Positions 15,322 through 24,097 are shown, counted from the stretch's first letter. The stretch: 64,000 nucleotides of DNA from Victivallis lenta (GCF_009695545.1 NZ_VUNS01000025.1:1-64000), one strand, 5' to 3'. The notes: generated by a model not told the origin, from the letters alone. Numbers and translations: made by a program.

Positions 15322-15849
15322 ATGTTCAAGGAAGAACGCAGGGAGCTGATGTTCGACTGGTCGATGCTCGGCGACATCGGCGAGGGCCGTCCGAATCTCG
15401 GCATGACGATGAATGTGGCCGTCTACCGGCTGATGCAGTTCACGCTGCGCGACGTGCTGATCCGGGAGTACGGCGTGGCGGAAGCAGACCGTATTTTTTT
15501 CGAGGCGGGCAAGAAGGCGGGCGAAGAGTTTTTCCGCCATAACCTGAAGGGATGCCGCGACTTCGACGAACTGACCGTGCGTCTTCAGGAGGATCTGCGC
15601 GAATACCGGATCGGGATTCTGCGCTTCGAGCGGACCGAGCCGGAAAACGGGGAGTTCACGATCACCGTGGCCGAAGACCTCGACTGCTCCGGGCTGCCGA
15701 TTTCGGATGAGACGATCTGCACGTACGACGAAGGGTTCCTGAGCGGAATCCTCGGTGAATTTTTCGGACGGCCGTTCAATGTCCGGGAGGTCGACTGCTG
15801 GTGCCTCGGAGACCGGATCTGCCGCTTTGAAGCGAAATCGAACCGCTGA
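15322..15849 (+). CDS. V4R-domain sensor protein, 175 aa
   Basis: The whole protein matches a V4R (4-vinyl reductase) small-molecule-binding domain: a helical N-terminal half with GMTMNVAVYRLMQFTLRDVL, and a C-terminal half ending ICTYDEGFLSGILGEFFGRP and VDCWCLGDRICRF. The paired Cys in the last segment are typical and may bind a metal or ligand. ATG 15322 has GGGGAGG 5 nt upstream. It lies 9 nt before a class III cyclase and under the same promoter, so it probably acts as a separate input domain for that enzyme. The ligand is unknown (hydrocarbon-like or heme-type ligands are known for V4R relatives). Confidence 0.85.
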   Translation: MFKEERRELMFDWSMLGDIGEGRPNLGMTMNVAVYRLMQFTLRDVLIREYGVAEADRIFFEAGKKAGEEFFRHNLKGCRDFDELTVRLQEDLREYRIGILRFERTEPENGEFTITVAEDLDCSGLPISDETICTYDEGFLSGILGEFFGRPFNVREVDCWCLGDRICRFEAKSNR

Positions 15850-15858
15850 GCCGCACCC

Positions 15859-16956
15859 ATGCTGGAAGTGAACGAAACGTATCTGGACCGGCTGAGCGAA
15901 GCGGTCTATTCGCTGCTCAACGGGCGGCCGGCCGCTCCGGTCGAGCTGCCGCCGGATCATCCGCAGGACGAACTCCGGCAGCTCGCCGGTTATGTGAACA
16001 GCCTGATTGCGGAATATGGAACACTTTCGGCCGGAATCTCTTCCGTTGCGCGCGGCAACCTCGATTTCACGATCGGAAAGGGGAAGCTTGAGGCGCTCCA
16101 GCAGTTGAAGACTCTTCAGGGCAATCTGCGCCATCTGACCTGGAAAACCCAGCGGATCGCCGGAGGGGATTTCGAGCAGAAGGTCGATTTCATGGGGGAT
16201 TTCTCCACCGCGTTCAACAGCATGACCCGGCAGCTCAAGGAGGCGTTCGAGAAGATCGAAAAGCAGAATGAGGAACTCTCCGAAGCGTACCGCGCCATCA
16301 AGCGCGAAAAGGAGAAATCCGACCGGCTGCTGCTGAATATCCTGCCGGTTCGCGTCGCCGAGGACCTGAAACGCACCGGAAAGACCTCGCCCGAGATGTT
16401 CGAGCATGTGACCGTGGCGTTTGCCGATATCGTCGGCTTCACGAACCTCTCCGCCGAGCTCGACCCGAAGGTGCTGATCGATGAGCTGAACGAGATCTTC
16501 ACCGGGTTCGACCTGATCGTCGAGCGGAACGGCTGCGAACGGATCAAGACCATCGGAGACGCCTATCTCGCCGTGAGCGGCATGAATTCCGGCACCGGCC
16601 GGCACGCCCGCAACATCGTCGATGCGGCGCTCGGCATGATCCGGTTCCTGGAGGAACGCAACGCCGGCAGGGAACTGCGCTGGCAGGTGCGGATCGGCAT
16701 CCACTCCGGCCGGGTGGTCGGCGGCGTCGTCGGCATCAAAAAATACATCTACGACGTGTTCGGGGATACGATCAACACGGCCTGCCGCATGGAACAGAAT
16801 TCCGAACCGATGAAAATCAACATCTCCGAGGCGGCCCGCGCCGAAATCGGGGAACATTATGCGCTTTTCGAGCGCGGTGAACTCAACGTGAAAGGCAAGG
16901 GCGGCATGAAAATGTATTTCGTGACCGGCCCGCGCCGGAAGGAAATGGAGGAATGA
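15859..16956 (+). CDS. Soluble class III adenylate cyclase with HAMP-like linker, 365 aa
   Basis: No transmembrane segment is visible. Residues 1-150 are helical and include a HAMP-like stretch (RIAGGDFEQKVDFMGDF to MTRQLKEAF), then a coiled coil (EKIEKQNEELSEAYRAIK) leading through the LLNILPVRVAEDL signalling helix to the cyclase domain. Both metal Asp are there (VAFADIVGFTN and KTIGDAYLAV), and substrate residues Lys (in KTIGD) and Asp (in YDVFGDTINTACRM) indicate ATP rather than GTP. It follows the V4R gene by 9 nt and overlaps the next gene by 4 nt (ATGA). It should make cAMP in the cytoplasm in response to the V4R protein; that link is inference. Confidence 0.9.
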   Translation: MLEVNETYLDRLSEAVYSLLNGRPAAPVELPPDHPQDELRQLAGYVNSLIAEYGTLSAGISSVARGNLDFTIGKGKLEALQQLKTLQGNLRHLTWKTQRIAGGDFEQKVDFMGDFSTAFNSMTRQLKEAFEKIEKQNEELSEAYRAIKREKEKSDRLLLNILPVRVAEDLKRTGKTSPEMFEHVTVAFADIVGFTNLSAELDPKVLIDELNEIFTGFDLIVERNGCERIKTIGDAYLAVSGMNSGTGRHARNIVDAALGMIRFLEERNAGRELRWQVRIGIHSGRVVGGVVGIKKYIYDVFGDTINTACRMEQNSEPMKINISEAARAEIGEHYALFERGELNVKGKGGMKMYFVTGPRRKEMEE

Positions 16957-17558
16957 GACGTTTTGCCCTGTACGGCGTCTGCTGCGCCGTCATGATGTTC
17001 GCGCTTTGCGGCTGCCGGATGCTGGAATGGCGGCAGGTCACCTTTTACAAGGGGCTCAAGATCCGCGAAGACCTGCTGGAAAAGAACAGTTACAACCTGA
17101 AGTACAAATACGGCAACCCGATGCCGAAGGTCGAATATATCACGATTCACAACACCTGGAACGTCGGGCCCGCGGTCAATGAACGGACCTATCTGAACAA
17201 CCGCCGGGACAACAGCTATGTCTCGTATCATTTCGCCGTCGACGAGAGCGAGGCGATCCAGATTCTGCCGCTCGACGTGAACGGCTGGCATGCCGGAGAC
17301 GGGCAGGGGAAAGGCAACCGCGCCAGCATCGGCATTGAAATCTGCCGCAGCCGCTGCACAGGAAAGGACGAACAGCTCTACCGCCGGGCGGAGGCCAACG
17401 GCGTGAAGCTCGCCGCCTGTCTGCTGCGCAAATTCAACCTGCCGCTGTCGGCGCTGCGCAAGCATCAGGACTGGAGCGGCAAGAACTGCCCGCACCGGAT
17501 TCTCGACGAAAAACGCTGGGAATCCTTCCGGCGGCAGGTCGGCGACGCGATGCGCTGA
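16953..17558 (+). CDS. N-acetylmuramoyl-L-alanine amidase lipoprotein (Amidase_2), 201 aa
   Basis: A lipoprotein signal ends at the lipobox FALCGC (Cys about 23). The remainder is a zinc amidase_2 domain: YITIHNTWN (first His ligand), SYHFAVDE, the substrate stretch NGWHAGDG, SIGIEICRS, and KHQDWSGKNCPHRIL near the end with the last ligands. It should cleave the bond between MurNAc and L-Ala in peptidoglycan at the inner face of the outer membrane or in the periplasm. The start overlaps the cyclase stop (ATGA), indicating coupled translation. A cell-wall hydrolase as third gene of a cAMP sensor operon is unusual. Confidence 0.9.
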   Translation: MRRFALYGVCCAVMMFALCGCRMLEWRQVTFYKGLKIREDLLEKNSYNLKYKYGNPMPKVEYITIHNTWNVGPAVNERTYLNNRRDNSYVSYHFAVDESEAIQILPLDVNGWHAGDGQGKGNRASIGIEICRSRCTGKDEQLYRRAEANGVKLAACLLRKFNLPLSALRKHQDWSGKNCPHRILDEKRWESFRRQVGDAMR

Positions 17559-17599
17559 GGAGTGCCCGGCCGCGGGGAGAATGCCGCGGGTTCCGGCGG

Positions 17600-18130
17600 T
17601 CAGCTGTAGAGGGTCGCTCCGCTTGCGTCGGTAGCGACGACGAGCGGGAAGTCCTCGACTTCGAGGCGGTAAATCGCCTCGGGACCGAGATCCGGGAAGG
17701 CGATCAGCTCGCACCGCTTGATGCATTGGGCGATCAGGGCGCCGGCGCCGCCGGTCGCCGCGAAGTAGACAGCGCCGCAGCGCCGCATGGCTTCGACCAC
17801 GGGGGAGGTGCGCGCGCCTTTGCCGATCATGCCGCGAAGTCCGCACGCTTCCAGCAGCCGCGGCGAATAGGCGTCCATCCGGTAGCTGGTGGTCGGCCCG
17901 GCGCTGCCGATCGGGCGTCCGGGCGGGGCGGGGCAGGGGCCGACGAAGTAGATGACCTGGTCCTTCAGCTCCACCGGAAGCGGCTTCCCTTCGTCGAGAA
18001 GAGCGACGAGACGCTTGTGCGCCTGGTCGCGGCCGGTCCAGATCACGCCGGAGAGCAGCACCCGGTCACCGGCTTTCAGCCCTCTCGCTACCTCTCCGGT
18101 GAGCGGAGTCGTTATTCTGATCGTGTTCAT
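17600..18130 (-). CDS. Fe-S fumarate hydratase/tartrate dehydratase, beta subunit, 176 aa
   Basis: Beta-subunit domain of class I (4Fe-4S) fumarase or tartrate dehydratase: VLLSGVIWTGRDQAHKRL near residue 26, VGPCPAPPGRPIGSAGPTTS near 66, MIGKGARTSP and TGGAGALIAQCIK. The GSAGPTTSYRMD loop binds the substrate carboxylates. The start at 18130 overlaps the stop of the alpha-subunit gene by 4 nt, as expected for a two-gene enzyme. It interconverts fumarate and malate (or dehydrates tartrate) in the cytoplasm. Sequence alone does not separate fumarate from tartrate specificity. Confidence 0.9.
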   Translation of the reverse strand: MNTIRITTPLTGEVARGLKAGDRVLLSGVIWTGRDQAHKRLVALLDEGKPLPVELKDQVIYFVGPCPAPPGRPIGSAGPTTSYRMDAYSPRLLEACGLRGMIGKGARTSPVVEAMRRCGAVYFAATGGAGALIAQCIKRCELIAFPDLGPEAIYRLEVEDFPLVVATDASGATLYS

Positions 18131-18981
18131 AAAGTCACCTCCGCATGGCGCGCCGCATGGCAGTTCAGGTTGATCGCGACCGGCAGGCTGGCGATATGGC
18201 ACGGAAAATATTCGATGTGGACCGCAAGGCTCGTCACGACTCCGCCGAGCCCCTGCGGGCCGACGCCGGTCGCGTTGATCTTCTCGAGAATCTCCGCTTC
18301 GAGTTCGGCATAGCGCGGGTCCGGGTGCGGCTCGCCGGTTTTGCGCAGCAGCGCTTTTTTGGCGAGATACGCGGCTTTCTCGAAAGTTCCGCCGATGCCC
18401 ATGCCGACCACGGTCGGCGGACACGGATTGCCGCCTGCGTTCCGCACGGTCTCGACCGCGAACTCCACCACGCCCTTCCGGCCGTCGGAGGGTTTCAGCA
18501 TCCGGATGGCGGACATGTTTTCGGAACCGCCTCCCTTCGGCGCGAGGACGATGCGGAGCCCGTCGCCCGGCACGAGCTCAAGGTGGATCACCGGCGGCGT
18601 GTTGTTTTTCGTATTCCTGCGGTCGAACAGCGGATCGTCGACGATCGATTTGCGCAGGAAATGCGTCTCGTAACCGCGGGCGGTTCCGGCCGCCACCGCC
18701 TCGCTGAGCGTGCCGCGGTCGAGCCGGACGCGGTCGCCGAGCTCGATGAAGTAGACTGCGAAGCCGGTGTCCTGACAGAGCGCCATGCGTTCCGCCCCGG
18801 CGATTCGCGCATTTTCGAAATACTGGCGGAAGAAATCGGCGGCGAGTTCGCCCGTCTCCTGTTTCTCCATGACTTTCAGCCGGTCGAGGACGTCGGGCGG
18901 CAGGTCGCAGGCGGCCTTGCCGCAGAGTTCCGCGACCGCCGAAGCGATCGTTTCAAACGGAATGATTCTGCAGTCGTTCAT
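18127..18981 (-). CDS. Fe-S fumarate hydratase/tartrate dehydratase, alpha subunit, 284 aa
   Basis: Alpha-subunit carrying the catalytic [4Fe-4S] cluster. Cys ligands appear in MALCQDTGFAVYF (near 78), GGNPCPPTVVGMGIGG (near 188) and VAINLNCHAARHAEV (near the C-terminus). LAPKGGGSENMSAIRML, the conserved substrate loop, is intact. ATG 18981 is chosen because it begins the usual helix and the longer frame runs into the neighbouring gene. Together with the beta subunit it forms an oxygen-sensitive enzyme, in keeping with an anaerobic host. It follows the phosphate transporter gene closely on the same strand. Confidence 0.92.
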   Translation of the reverse strand: MNDCRIIPFETIASAVAELCGKAACDLPPDVLDRLKVMEKQETGELAADFFRQYFENARIAGAERMALCQDTGFAVYFIELGDRVRLDRGTLSEAVAAGTARGYETHFLRKSIVDDPLFDRRNTKNNTPPVIHLELVPGDGLRIVLAPKGGGSENMSAIRMLKPSDGRKGVVEFAVETVRNAGGNPCPPTVVGMGIGGTFEKAAYLAKKALLRKTGEPHPDPRYAELEAEILEKINATGVGPQGLGGVVTSLAVHIEYFPCHIASLPVAINLNCHAARHAEVTL

Positions 18982-18986
18982 GATGA

Positions 18987-21446
18987 TCAAAGCTCGATAT
19001 AGTGTTTCTGGATTTCCGGAGTGCGTTCCGCGATGTTCGACAGGCGTTCGCCGATTTTGGTCATTTCTCCGAGCATTTCGATGAAGATGACGGCATTGGC
19101 CAGCTGGCACTTGCCTTTCCGGAGCCGTTCGGTATGGGCGGCTTCGAGCTTGGCGGCCATTTTCTGGAGCCGTCGCTCGTCCTTCATGGCGAACTTGATC
19201 TGTTCGGGACTCGTGCTGCCGAGCGCCGAGATCGTGTTGCGGGCCTGATCGTCGAGGACGTTCCAGAGTTTGCGGAGATCTTTCTTGCCGGAGAGGGAGA
19301 CCTTCTTGCCGGTTTTCAGCAGCCGGTCGGTCAGCTGGAGGATGAGCTCGGTGTGGTCGGCGATGCGCTCCGCGTCATTCGTGCAGTGCATGAGCAGCGG
19401 GACGAGCTCGGACTGCGGCTCGGTCAGCTGCCGCCGGGTGATCTGGACGAGGTAGGCGGTCACTTCCGTCTGCATGGCGTCGATCCGCTCCTCGGCCTCG
19501 GCGAGCGCTTTATACCTGTCGGCGTCGGAGACTCCGGCGATGAAGTGCATGTTGACGGCCTGGTCGACCATTTTCCAGGAGTCTTCGACCATCATGCGGA
19601 TCACGCTGACGGACTGCTTCAGCGCAACGGACGGCGTCGACAGCAGGTTCGGCTCGAGCGGCTGGATCCGGATTTTCTCGTTGGCCGGGATCGGCAGCAG
19701 CCAGTTGCAGAGCCGCGCGAACTGGTTGATGAACGGCAGCAGCAGCAGGACGACCGCGACGTTGAAGAAGGTGTGCGCCATGGCGATATGGCGTTCGATA
19801 TTCTGCGGGTCCGGCGCGAAAACATTGCCCGGCGTGATCGCATTGATGAAATAGAGGAATACCGGAATCCGCTGCGGTCCGTACGGCACGTAGAACAGCA
19901 CGAGCATGAGGACCGCGCCGAAAAGATTGAACAGTGTGTGGGCGACGGCCGCCTGCTTGGCGACGCGGTTCGCCGTGATCGCCGCGAGCATGGCGGTGAT
20001 GGTCGTGCCGATATTGGTGCCGATGAGGAGCGGTACGGCGGTCCAGAAGTTGATGAGTCCGCCCGCCGCCAGCGCGAGCACGATGCCCATCGCGGCCGAG
20101 CTCGACTGGATCAGCACGGTGGCGACCAGCCCGATCAGGATCGCTCCGAGCACCGCGCCGATCGGCATCCAGCCGCCGAAAGCGGCCGGGCGGCAGTCGA
20201 ACCACTGGAACGCGTTCCGGAAATCCGGGAAGTCCGCGAGCATTTTGAGCTCGCCGGACATCATCATCATGCCGAAGAACAGCAGCCCGAAACCGAGGAT
20301 GCTCTCTCCCCACCCCTTGACCGTCCGTTTTTTGGAAAGCGTGATGACGAAACCGATCGTGATCGCCGGCAGCGCCAGCCCGGAGAGATTGAACGAAATG
20401 ATCTGCGCCGTGACGGTCGTGCCGATGTTCGCGCCGAAGATGATGCCGATCGCCTGCGACAGATTCAGCAGCCCGGCGTTGATGAAGCCGATGACCATGA
20501 CCGTCGTGGCGCTCGACGACTGGATGACCGCCGTGACCAGCGTTCCGGCCAGCACGGCGACGATGCCGTTGCGGGCGAAGAACTGCAGGACCTTCTTCAT
20601 GTTCTCGCCGGCGATCTTCTGAATGCCGTCGCCCATGAGTTCCATGCCGAAGACGAAGAGCGCGAGTCCGCCGAGCACGGCGATGACGACCGAGATGATG
20701 TTGAAGCCGAGCAGCTTGACCGTCTTGTTCTGGATCAGGAAGCCCTCTTCCGGGCTGACCACGCTGATTCCGATGTTGTAGACGCCGCTGCGGTCGCCGA
20801 GTTTCACCTCGGTTTCGGCGATGCCGTCGGCGTTGGTCACCGCCGTCGGCGTCAGGATTTTCGCATTGGTTCTGGCGCCTTCGGCGGTGGCCAGCAGGTC
20901 GAAGTTGACTGCGACGCCCTGAGCGGGAGACCCGTCCGGCTTCACAAGCTTCACCGAGAGCGGCTCGGCGCTGACCGATCCGGTCCGGTACTGCTCGTTG
21001 TCGCCGTCGATCTGCATGCCGGTGATGAAACGGAGCGTGACGCTTCTGTCGGGGGCATCCTTCGGAATGATCCGCAGATACTGGTCGCCTGTGGTTTTTC
21101 CGGCGGTGACGGTCACGACCGCGCCGCCGCCCTCGTCGGTCTTGACGACTTCCGGCTCGACCTTCAGGTCGGAGCCGTCGGCGGGTTCGAAGAGCACGAC
21201 GCTTCCGGCCGCGGGCGAACGGCTGCCTTTGCCGCCGAGCAGCCCGGGTTCCTGCGGGCCGAGCAGTTCGATCTTGACCGGCCTGGCGAACGCCTTTCCG
21301 GGCAGGGCGCATTGTTCGGCGCCGTCGACGACCCTGATCTGGTCGACGGTCCGGCTGCCGGTTTCTCCGCAACCGGTCAGCACGATCAGAAATCCGGCAA
21401 TCAGGGCGAGACAGAGAGGCGTTCCGATCCGGGAGAGTGGTGCCAT
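18987..21446 (-). CDS. Na/Pi cotransporter family protein with lipoprotein signal and Ig-like domain, 819 aa
   Basis: The N-terminus has a hydrophobic segment ending in a lipobox-like LTGC (residue about 25). Residues 30-240 hold Ig-like/Big_1 sandwiches (VSAEPLSVKLVKPDGSPAQG, then TNADGIAETEVKLGDRSG). Next come two inverted Na/Pi cotransporter repeats with the paired QSSSATT (about 310) and QSSSAAM signatures, then a PhoU-like helical domain (about 600-815). The family normally lacks the exported front part. It should take up phosphate (or a similar anion) with Na+. RBS AGGAT precedes ATG 21446; a promoter is at 21490-21518. The Ig-like front would sit on the outer side, perhaps as an anchor or binding module. 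Confidence 0.85.
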   Translation of the reverse strand: MAPLSRIGTPLCLALIAGFLIVLTGCGETGSRTVDQIRVVDGAEQCALPGKAFARPVKIELLGPQEPGLLGGKGSRSPAAGSVVLFEPADGSDLKVEPEVVKTDEGGGAVVTVTAGKTTGDQYLRIIPKDAPDRSVTLRFITGMQIDGDNEQYRTGSVSAEPLSVKLVKPDGSPAQGVAVNFDLLATAEGARTNAKILTPTAVTNADGIAETEVKLGDRSGVYNIGISVVSPEEGFLIQNKTVKLLGFNIISVVIAVLGGLALFVFGMELMGDGIQKIAGENMKKVLQFFARNGIVAVLAGTLVTAVIQSSSATTVMVIGFINAGLLNLSQAIGIIFGANIGTTVTAQIISFNLSGLALPAITIGFVITLSKKRTVKGWGESILGFGLLFFGMMMMSGELKMLADFPDFRNAFQWFDCRPAAFGGWMPIGAVLGAILIGLVATVLIQSSSAAMGIVLALAAGGLINFWTAVPLLIGTNIGTTITAMLAAITANRVAKQAAVAHTLFNLFGAVLMLVLFYVPYGPQRIPVFLYFINAITPGNVFAPDPQNIERHIAMAHTFFNVAVVLLLLPFINQFARLCNWLLPIPANEKIRIQPLEPNLLSTPSVALKQSVSVIRMMVEDSWKMVDQAVNMHFIAGVSDADRYKALAEAEERIDAMQTEVTAYLVQITRRQLTEPQSELVPLLMHCTNDAERIADHTELILQLTDRLLKTGKKVSLSGKKDLRKLWNVLDDQARNTISALGSTSPEQIKFAMKDERRLQKMAAKLEAAHTERLRKGKCQLANAVIFIEMLGEMTKIGERLSNIAERTPEIQKHYIEL

Positions 21447-21489
21447 GAATGTATCCTATTGGTTGTTTTCCGAAACAGCACGGTCGCAT

Positions 21490-21518
21490 ACTATACTTCC
21501 GGATCGGTCAATTCTCAA
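21490..21518 (-). promoter_or_regulatory. Promoter of the Na/Pi transporter and fumarase genes
   Basis: On the minus strand: TTGAGA (21518-21513), a 17-bp spacer and TATAGT (21495-21490). It lies about 45 nt upstream of ATG 21446. Confidence 0.65.
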
Positions 21519-21537
21519 GTTTTCGCCCCTTCTTTTC

Positions 21538-21565
21538 TTGTAAATTCACGGAGAAGTGCTATAAT
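21538..21565 (+). promoter_or_regulatory. Promoter of the DUF362/polyferredoxin genes
   Basis: TTGTAA (21538-21543), a 16-bp spacer and TATAAT (21560-21565). It is divergent from the promoter at 21490-21518 and about 50 nt upstream of ATG 21615. Confidence 0.7.
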
Positions 21566-21614
21566 TTACAGAAATGCAGACAACCGGAATCAACCAGTTA
21601 TGAGGAGGCACGGG

Positions 21615-22535
21615 ATGGATCGTCGGGATTTTCTGAAGGGGACCGCCGCGCTTGCGCTGACGGTCGGAATCGCCGGGCGGCTCGGAAATGCGGCCGCCGC
21701 GGAACAGCAGCCTCCGGCGGAGGGGAAAACACCGGATCTGGTCGCCCTGCGGGGAGATTCGCCGGCTGAAATGTTCGACGCCGGAATCGCCCTCTTCGGC
21801 GGCATGTCCGCTTTCGTCAAGCCCGGTCAGAGCGTGGTCATCAAACCGAACATCGGCTGGGACCGTCCGCCCGAAAGCGGCGCGAACACGAATCCGGAGC
21901 TGGTCGGTCGCATGGTCAGCCGCTGCCTGGAGGCCGGAGCGAAGGAGGTTTCCGTCTTCGACCACACCTGCGACAACTGGGTCGCCAGCTATTCGAAAAG
22001 CGGAATCAGGGCGGCGGTCGAGGCCGCCGGCGGCAAGATGGTCTCCGGCGCGGTGGAGGAGGATTACCGCGAGGTCGATATTCCCGGCGCCGTCAACATG
22101 AAGAAGGCGAAGGTGCATCGGCTGATTCTCGACAGCGACGTATTTTTCAACGTTCCGGTCCTCAAGCACCACGGCGGCGCGAAGCTGACCTGCGCCATGA
22201 AGAATTTCATGGGGCTCGTCTGGGACCGGCGCCATATGCACGCCAACAACCTGCAGCAGTGCATCGCCGATGCGAGCCTGATCCGGCGGCCGGACCTGAA
22301 CGTGGTCGACGCGTTCCGGGTCATGACGACCGGCGGTCCGCGCGGCAACGCGAATTCGGTGGTGCGGAATCTGCGCAGTCTGCTCCTGTCGCGCGACATC
22401 GTCGCCGTCGATACGGCTTCGGCGCGCATGATCGACTTCCCGCTTTCGACGATCGGGCATATCCCGGCCGGGCAGAAGCTCGGACTCGGCACGACCGAGC
22501 TCGGCAAACTCGATATCCGGAGGGTGGTGCTCTGA
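21615..22535 (+). CDS. DUF362 protein with Tat signal, 306 aa
   Basis: A twin-arginine signal (DRRDFLKGTAALALTVG) indicates folded export. The body is a DUF362 domain: VVIKPNIGWDRPPE near 75, FDHTCDNWVASY near 115, FFNVPVLKHHGGAKLTCAMKNFMG near 180 and a VVDAFRVMTTGGP stretch. DUF362 proteins are related to LarA-like/Fe-S-linked proteins and often pair with ferredoxin domains; their reaction is not known. ATG 21615 with GGAGGC 6 nt upstream is preferred over an ATG 15 nt earlier. The next gene, a membrane polyferredoxin, starts 3 nt after its stop, so the two probably form one electron-transfer unit at the cytoplasmic membrane. Confidence 0.85.
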   Translation: MDRRDFLKGTAALALTVGIAGRLGNAAAAEQQPPAEGKTPDLVALRGDSPAEMFDAGIALFGGMSAFVKPGQSVVIKPNIGWDRPPESGANTNPELVGRMVSRCLEAGAKEVSVFDHTCDNWVASYSKSGIRAAVEAAGGKMVSGAVEEDYREVDIPGAVNMKKAKVHRLILDSDVFFNVPVLKHHGGAKLTCAMKNFMGLVWDRRHMHANNLQQCIADASLIRRPDLNVVDAFRVMTTGGPRGNANSVVRNLRSLLLSRDIVAVDTASARMIDFPLSTIGHIPAGQKLGLGTTELGKLDIRRVVL

Positions 22536-22538
22536 ACC

Positions 22539-24095
22539 ATGCTGAAGTTCCGGCTGCTGAAGTATCTGCGAATTGTCGTCTCGCTGCTCGTTCTGGCGGG
22601 TTTCCTCGCCGGATTTTCATCGCTTGCCGTCTGGTGCGGCGAAGCGGCGAAAGGGGAGTTCCTGCCGTCGTTTCTCCGCGCGCTCACGCGGTTTTCGGTT
22701 GTGTCGCTGGTTCTGTTTGCGGTCGTTGCCGCTTCCGCGCTGCTGGCGGGCCGGTTCTACTGCTCTTTCTGCTGTCCGCTCGGCGTGATGCAGGATATTT
22801 TTGCGCGCCTCGGCAGGCTGGTCAGCTTCAACCGCTTCCGGTATAAGCTCCAGCCGAACCTGAAACGCACACGCTGTCTGGTGCTGCTGATTGCGGTCCT
22901 GCTCGCGCTCGGCGGCTGGATCGTGCCGCTCGGCCTTCTCGATCCGTATTCGCTTTTCGGACGGAACGCGGCCGGCGTCGGGCAGGCGCTTTTCATCGAG
23001 GGCAACAACAGTCTGTACGGGCGGGTCGATTCGGTCGTTCCGCTGGAACCGCGCCCGGAGGTCCCGCTGCTGCCGGCCGCGCTGGCCGGAGGGCTGCTGC
23101 TGGCGGTTCTGGGCGCGGCGGCATACCGGGGGAGGATTTTCTGCAATACGCTCTGTCCGGTCGGGGCGGTGCTCGGGCTCCTGGCGCGCCGGGCGTTTTT
23201 TCCGCTCGGACTCGATCCCGACAAGTGCATGCGGTGCGGCCAATGCGTGAAGGTCTGCAAGGCCGGCTGTATCGACGTCCGGAACCGGAGGCTCGATACC
23301 GAGCGCTGCGTGGCGTGCATGAACTGCGGCGCAGTCTGCCGTTTCGGGGCGATCCGTTTCGGCCGCCGTCCGGAGAAGGAGGTTCCGCCGGAGGAACCGA
23401 AGCAGGAGGTCGACCGGGGACGCCGGGCTTTTCTGGCCGCGGCCGGAATTTCCGCCGCTCTGGCGCTGCCGGCCGGGCGGCTGATCCGGCACAGCGCCTC
23501 ATCGGGGAAAGCCGCCGGCGGCGTGCCGCCGGTGATGCCGCCCGGAGCCGGCAGCCGCGATGAATTCCTGCGCCGCTGCACGGGCTGCGGACTGTGTATC
23601 GCAAACTGTACCGGACACACCCTGAAACCGGCCTTCCTCGAATACGGACTGGCCGGGATGGGGCAGCCGGTGCTTTCCTTTGAAGTCGGCAAATGCGAGT
23701 TCGAATGCCGCAACTGTTCGAATCTCTGTCCGACCGGCGCGCTGAAAAAATTGACCGCCGACGAGAAGCACCATTGCCGGATCGGCGAGGTGCGGTATTA
23801 CCGGGAGCGTTGCGTGGTCGTGACCGACGGCACAAGCTGCGGGGCCTGTGCCGAACACTGTCCGACCGGTGCGCTCCAGATGGTGCCGTACAGAGATCAC
23901 CTGACGATTCCTCAGGTGGTGGAGGAGCTCTGCATCGGCTGCGGCTGCTGTCAGTACATCTGCCCGGTGTCGGGGGCGGAGGGGAAGGCGGTTATGGTGC
24001 ACGGCGTCGCGGAGCAGACCCGCGCCGCCGATCCGCACAGGGTTCTGGAGAAAACGGAGACGGAACAGCCGGAAACGGAAGAGTTTCCGTTCTGA
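22539..24095 (+). CDS. NapH-like membrane polyferredoxin fused to a second Fe-S module, 518 aa
   Basis: The first 220 residues hold about four membrane helices with the NapH/YccM signatures FYCSFCCPLG (near 70) and FCNTLCPVGA (near 203). A ferredoxin pair follows (CMRCGQCVKVCKAGC, CVACMNCGAVC). Around residue 290 an internal twin-arginine-like segment (GRRAFLAAAGISAALALPA) precedes a NapG-like periplasmic half with CTGCGLCIANC, CEFECRNCSNLCPTG, CGACAEHCPTG and CIGCGCCQYICPVSG. It looks like a fusion of NapH-like and NapG-like proteins. It could pass electrons across the membrane to the exported DUF362 protein encoded just upstream. No nitrate or sulfur reductase is nearby, so the terminal acceptor is unknown. 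Confidence 0.88.
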   Translation: MLKFRLLKYLRIVVSLLVLAGFLAGFSSLAVWCGEAAKGEFLPSFLRALTRFSVVSLVLFAVVAASALLAGRFYCSFCCPLGVMQDIFARLGRLVSFNRFRYKLQPNLKRTRCLVLLIAVLLALGGWIVPLGLLDPYSLFGRNAAGVGQALFIEGNNSLYGRVDSVVPLEPRPEVPLLPAALAGGLLLAVLGAAAYRGRIFCNTLCPVGAVLGLLARRAFFPLGLDPDKCMRCGQCVKVCKAGCIDVRNRRLDTERCVACMNCGAVCRFGAIRFGRRPEKEVPPEEPKQEVDRGRRAFLAAAGISAALALPAGRLIRHSASSGKAAGGVPPVMPPGAGSRDEFLRRCTGCGLCIANCTGHTLKPAFLEYGLAGMGQPVLSFEVGKCEFECRNCSNLCPTGALKKLTADEKHHCRIGEVRYYRERCVVVTDGTSCGACAEHCPTGALQMVPYRDHLTIPQVVEELCIGCGCCQYICPVSGAEGKAVMVHGVAEQTRAADPHRVLEKTETEQPETEEFPF

Positions 24096-24097
24096 GA

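Noticed and set aside
19002-21614. Long N-terminal extension of the DUF362 frame to 1177 codons
   Set aside because: The extension is antisense to the Na/Pi transporter; the true DUF362 start at 21615 has a ribosome site and a Tat signal.
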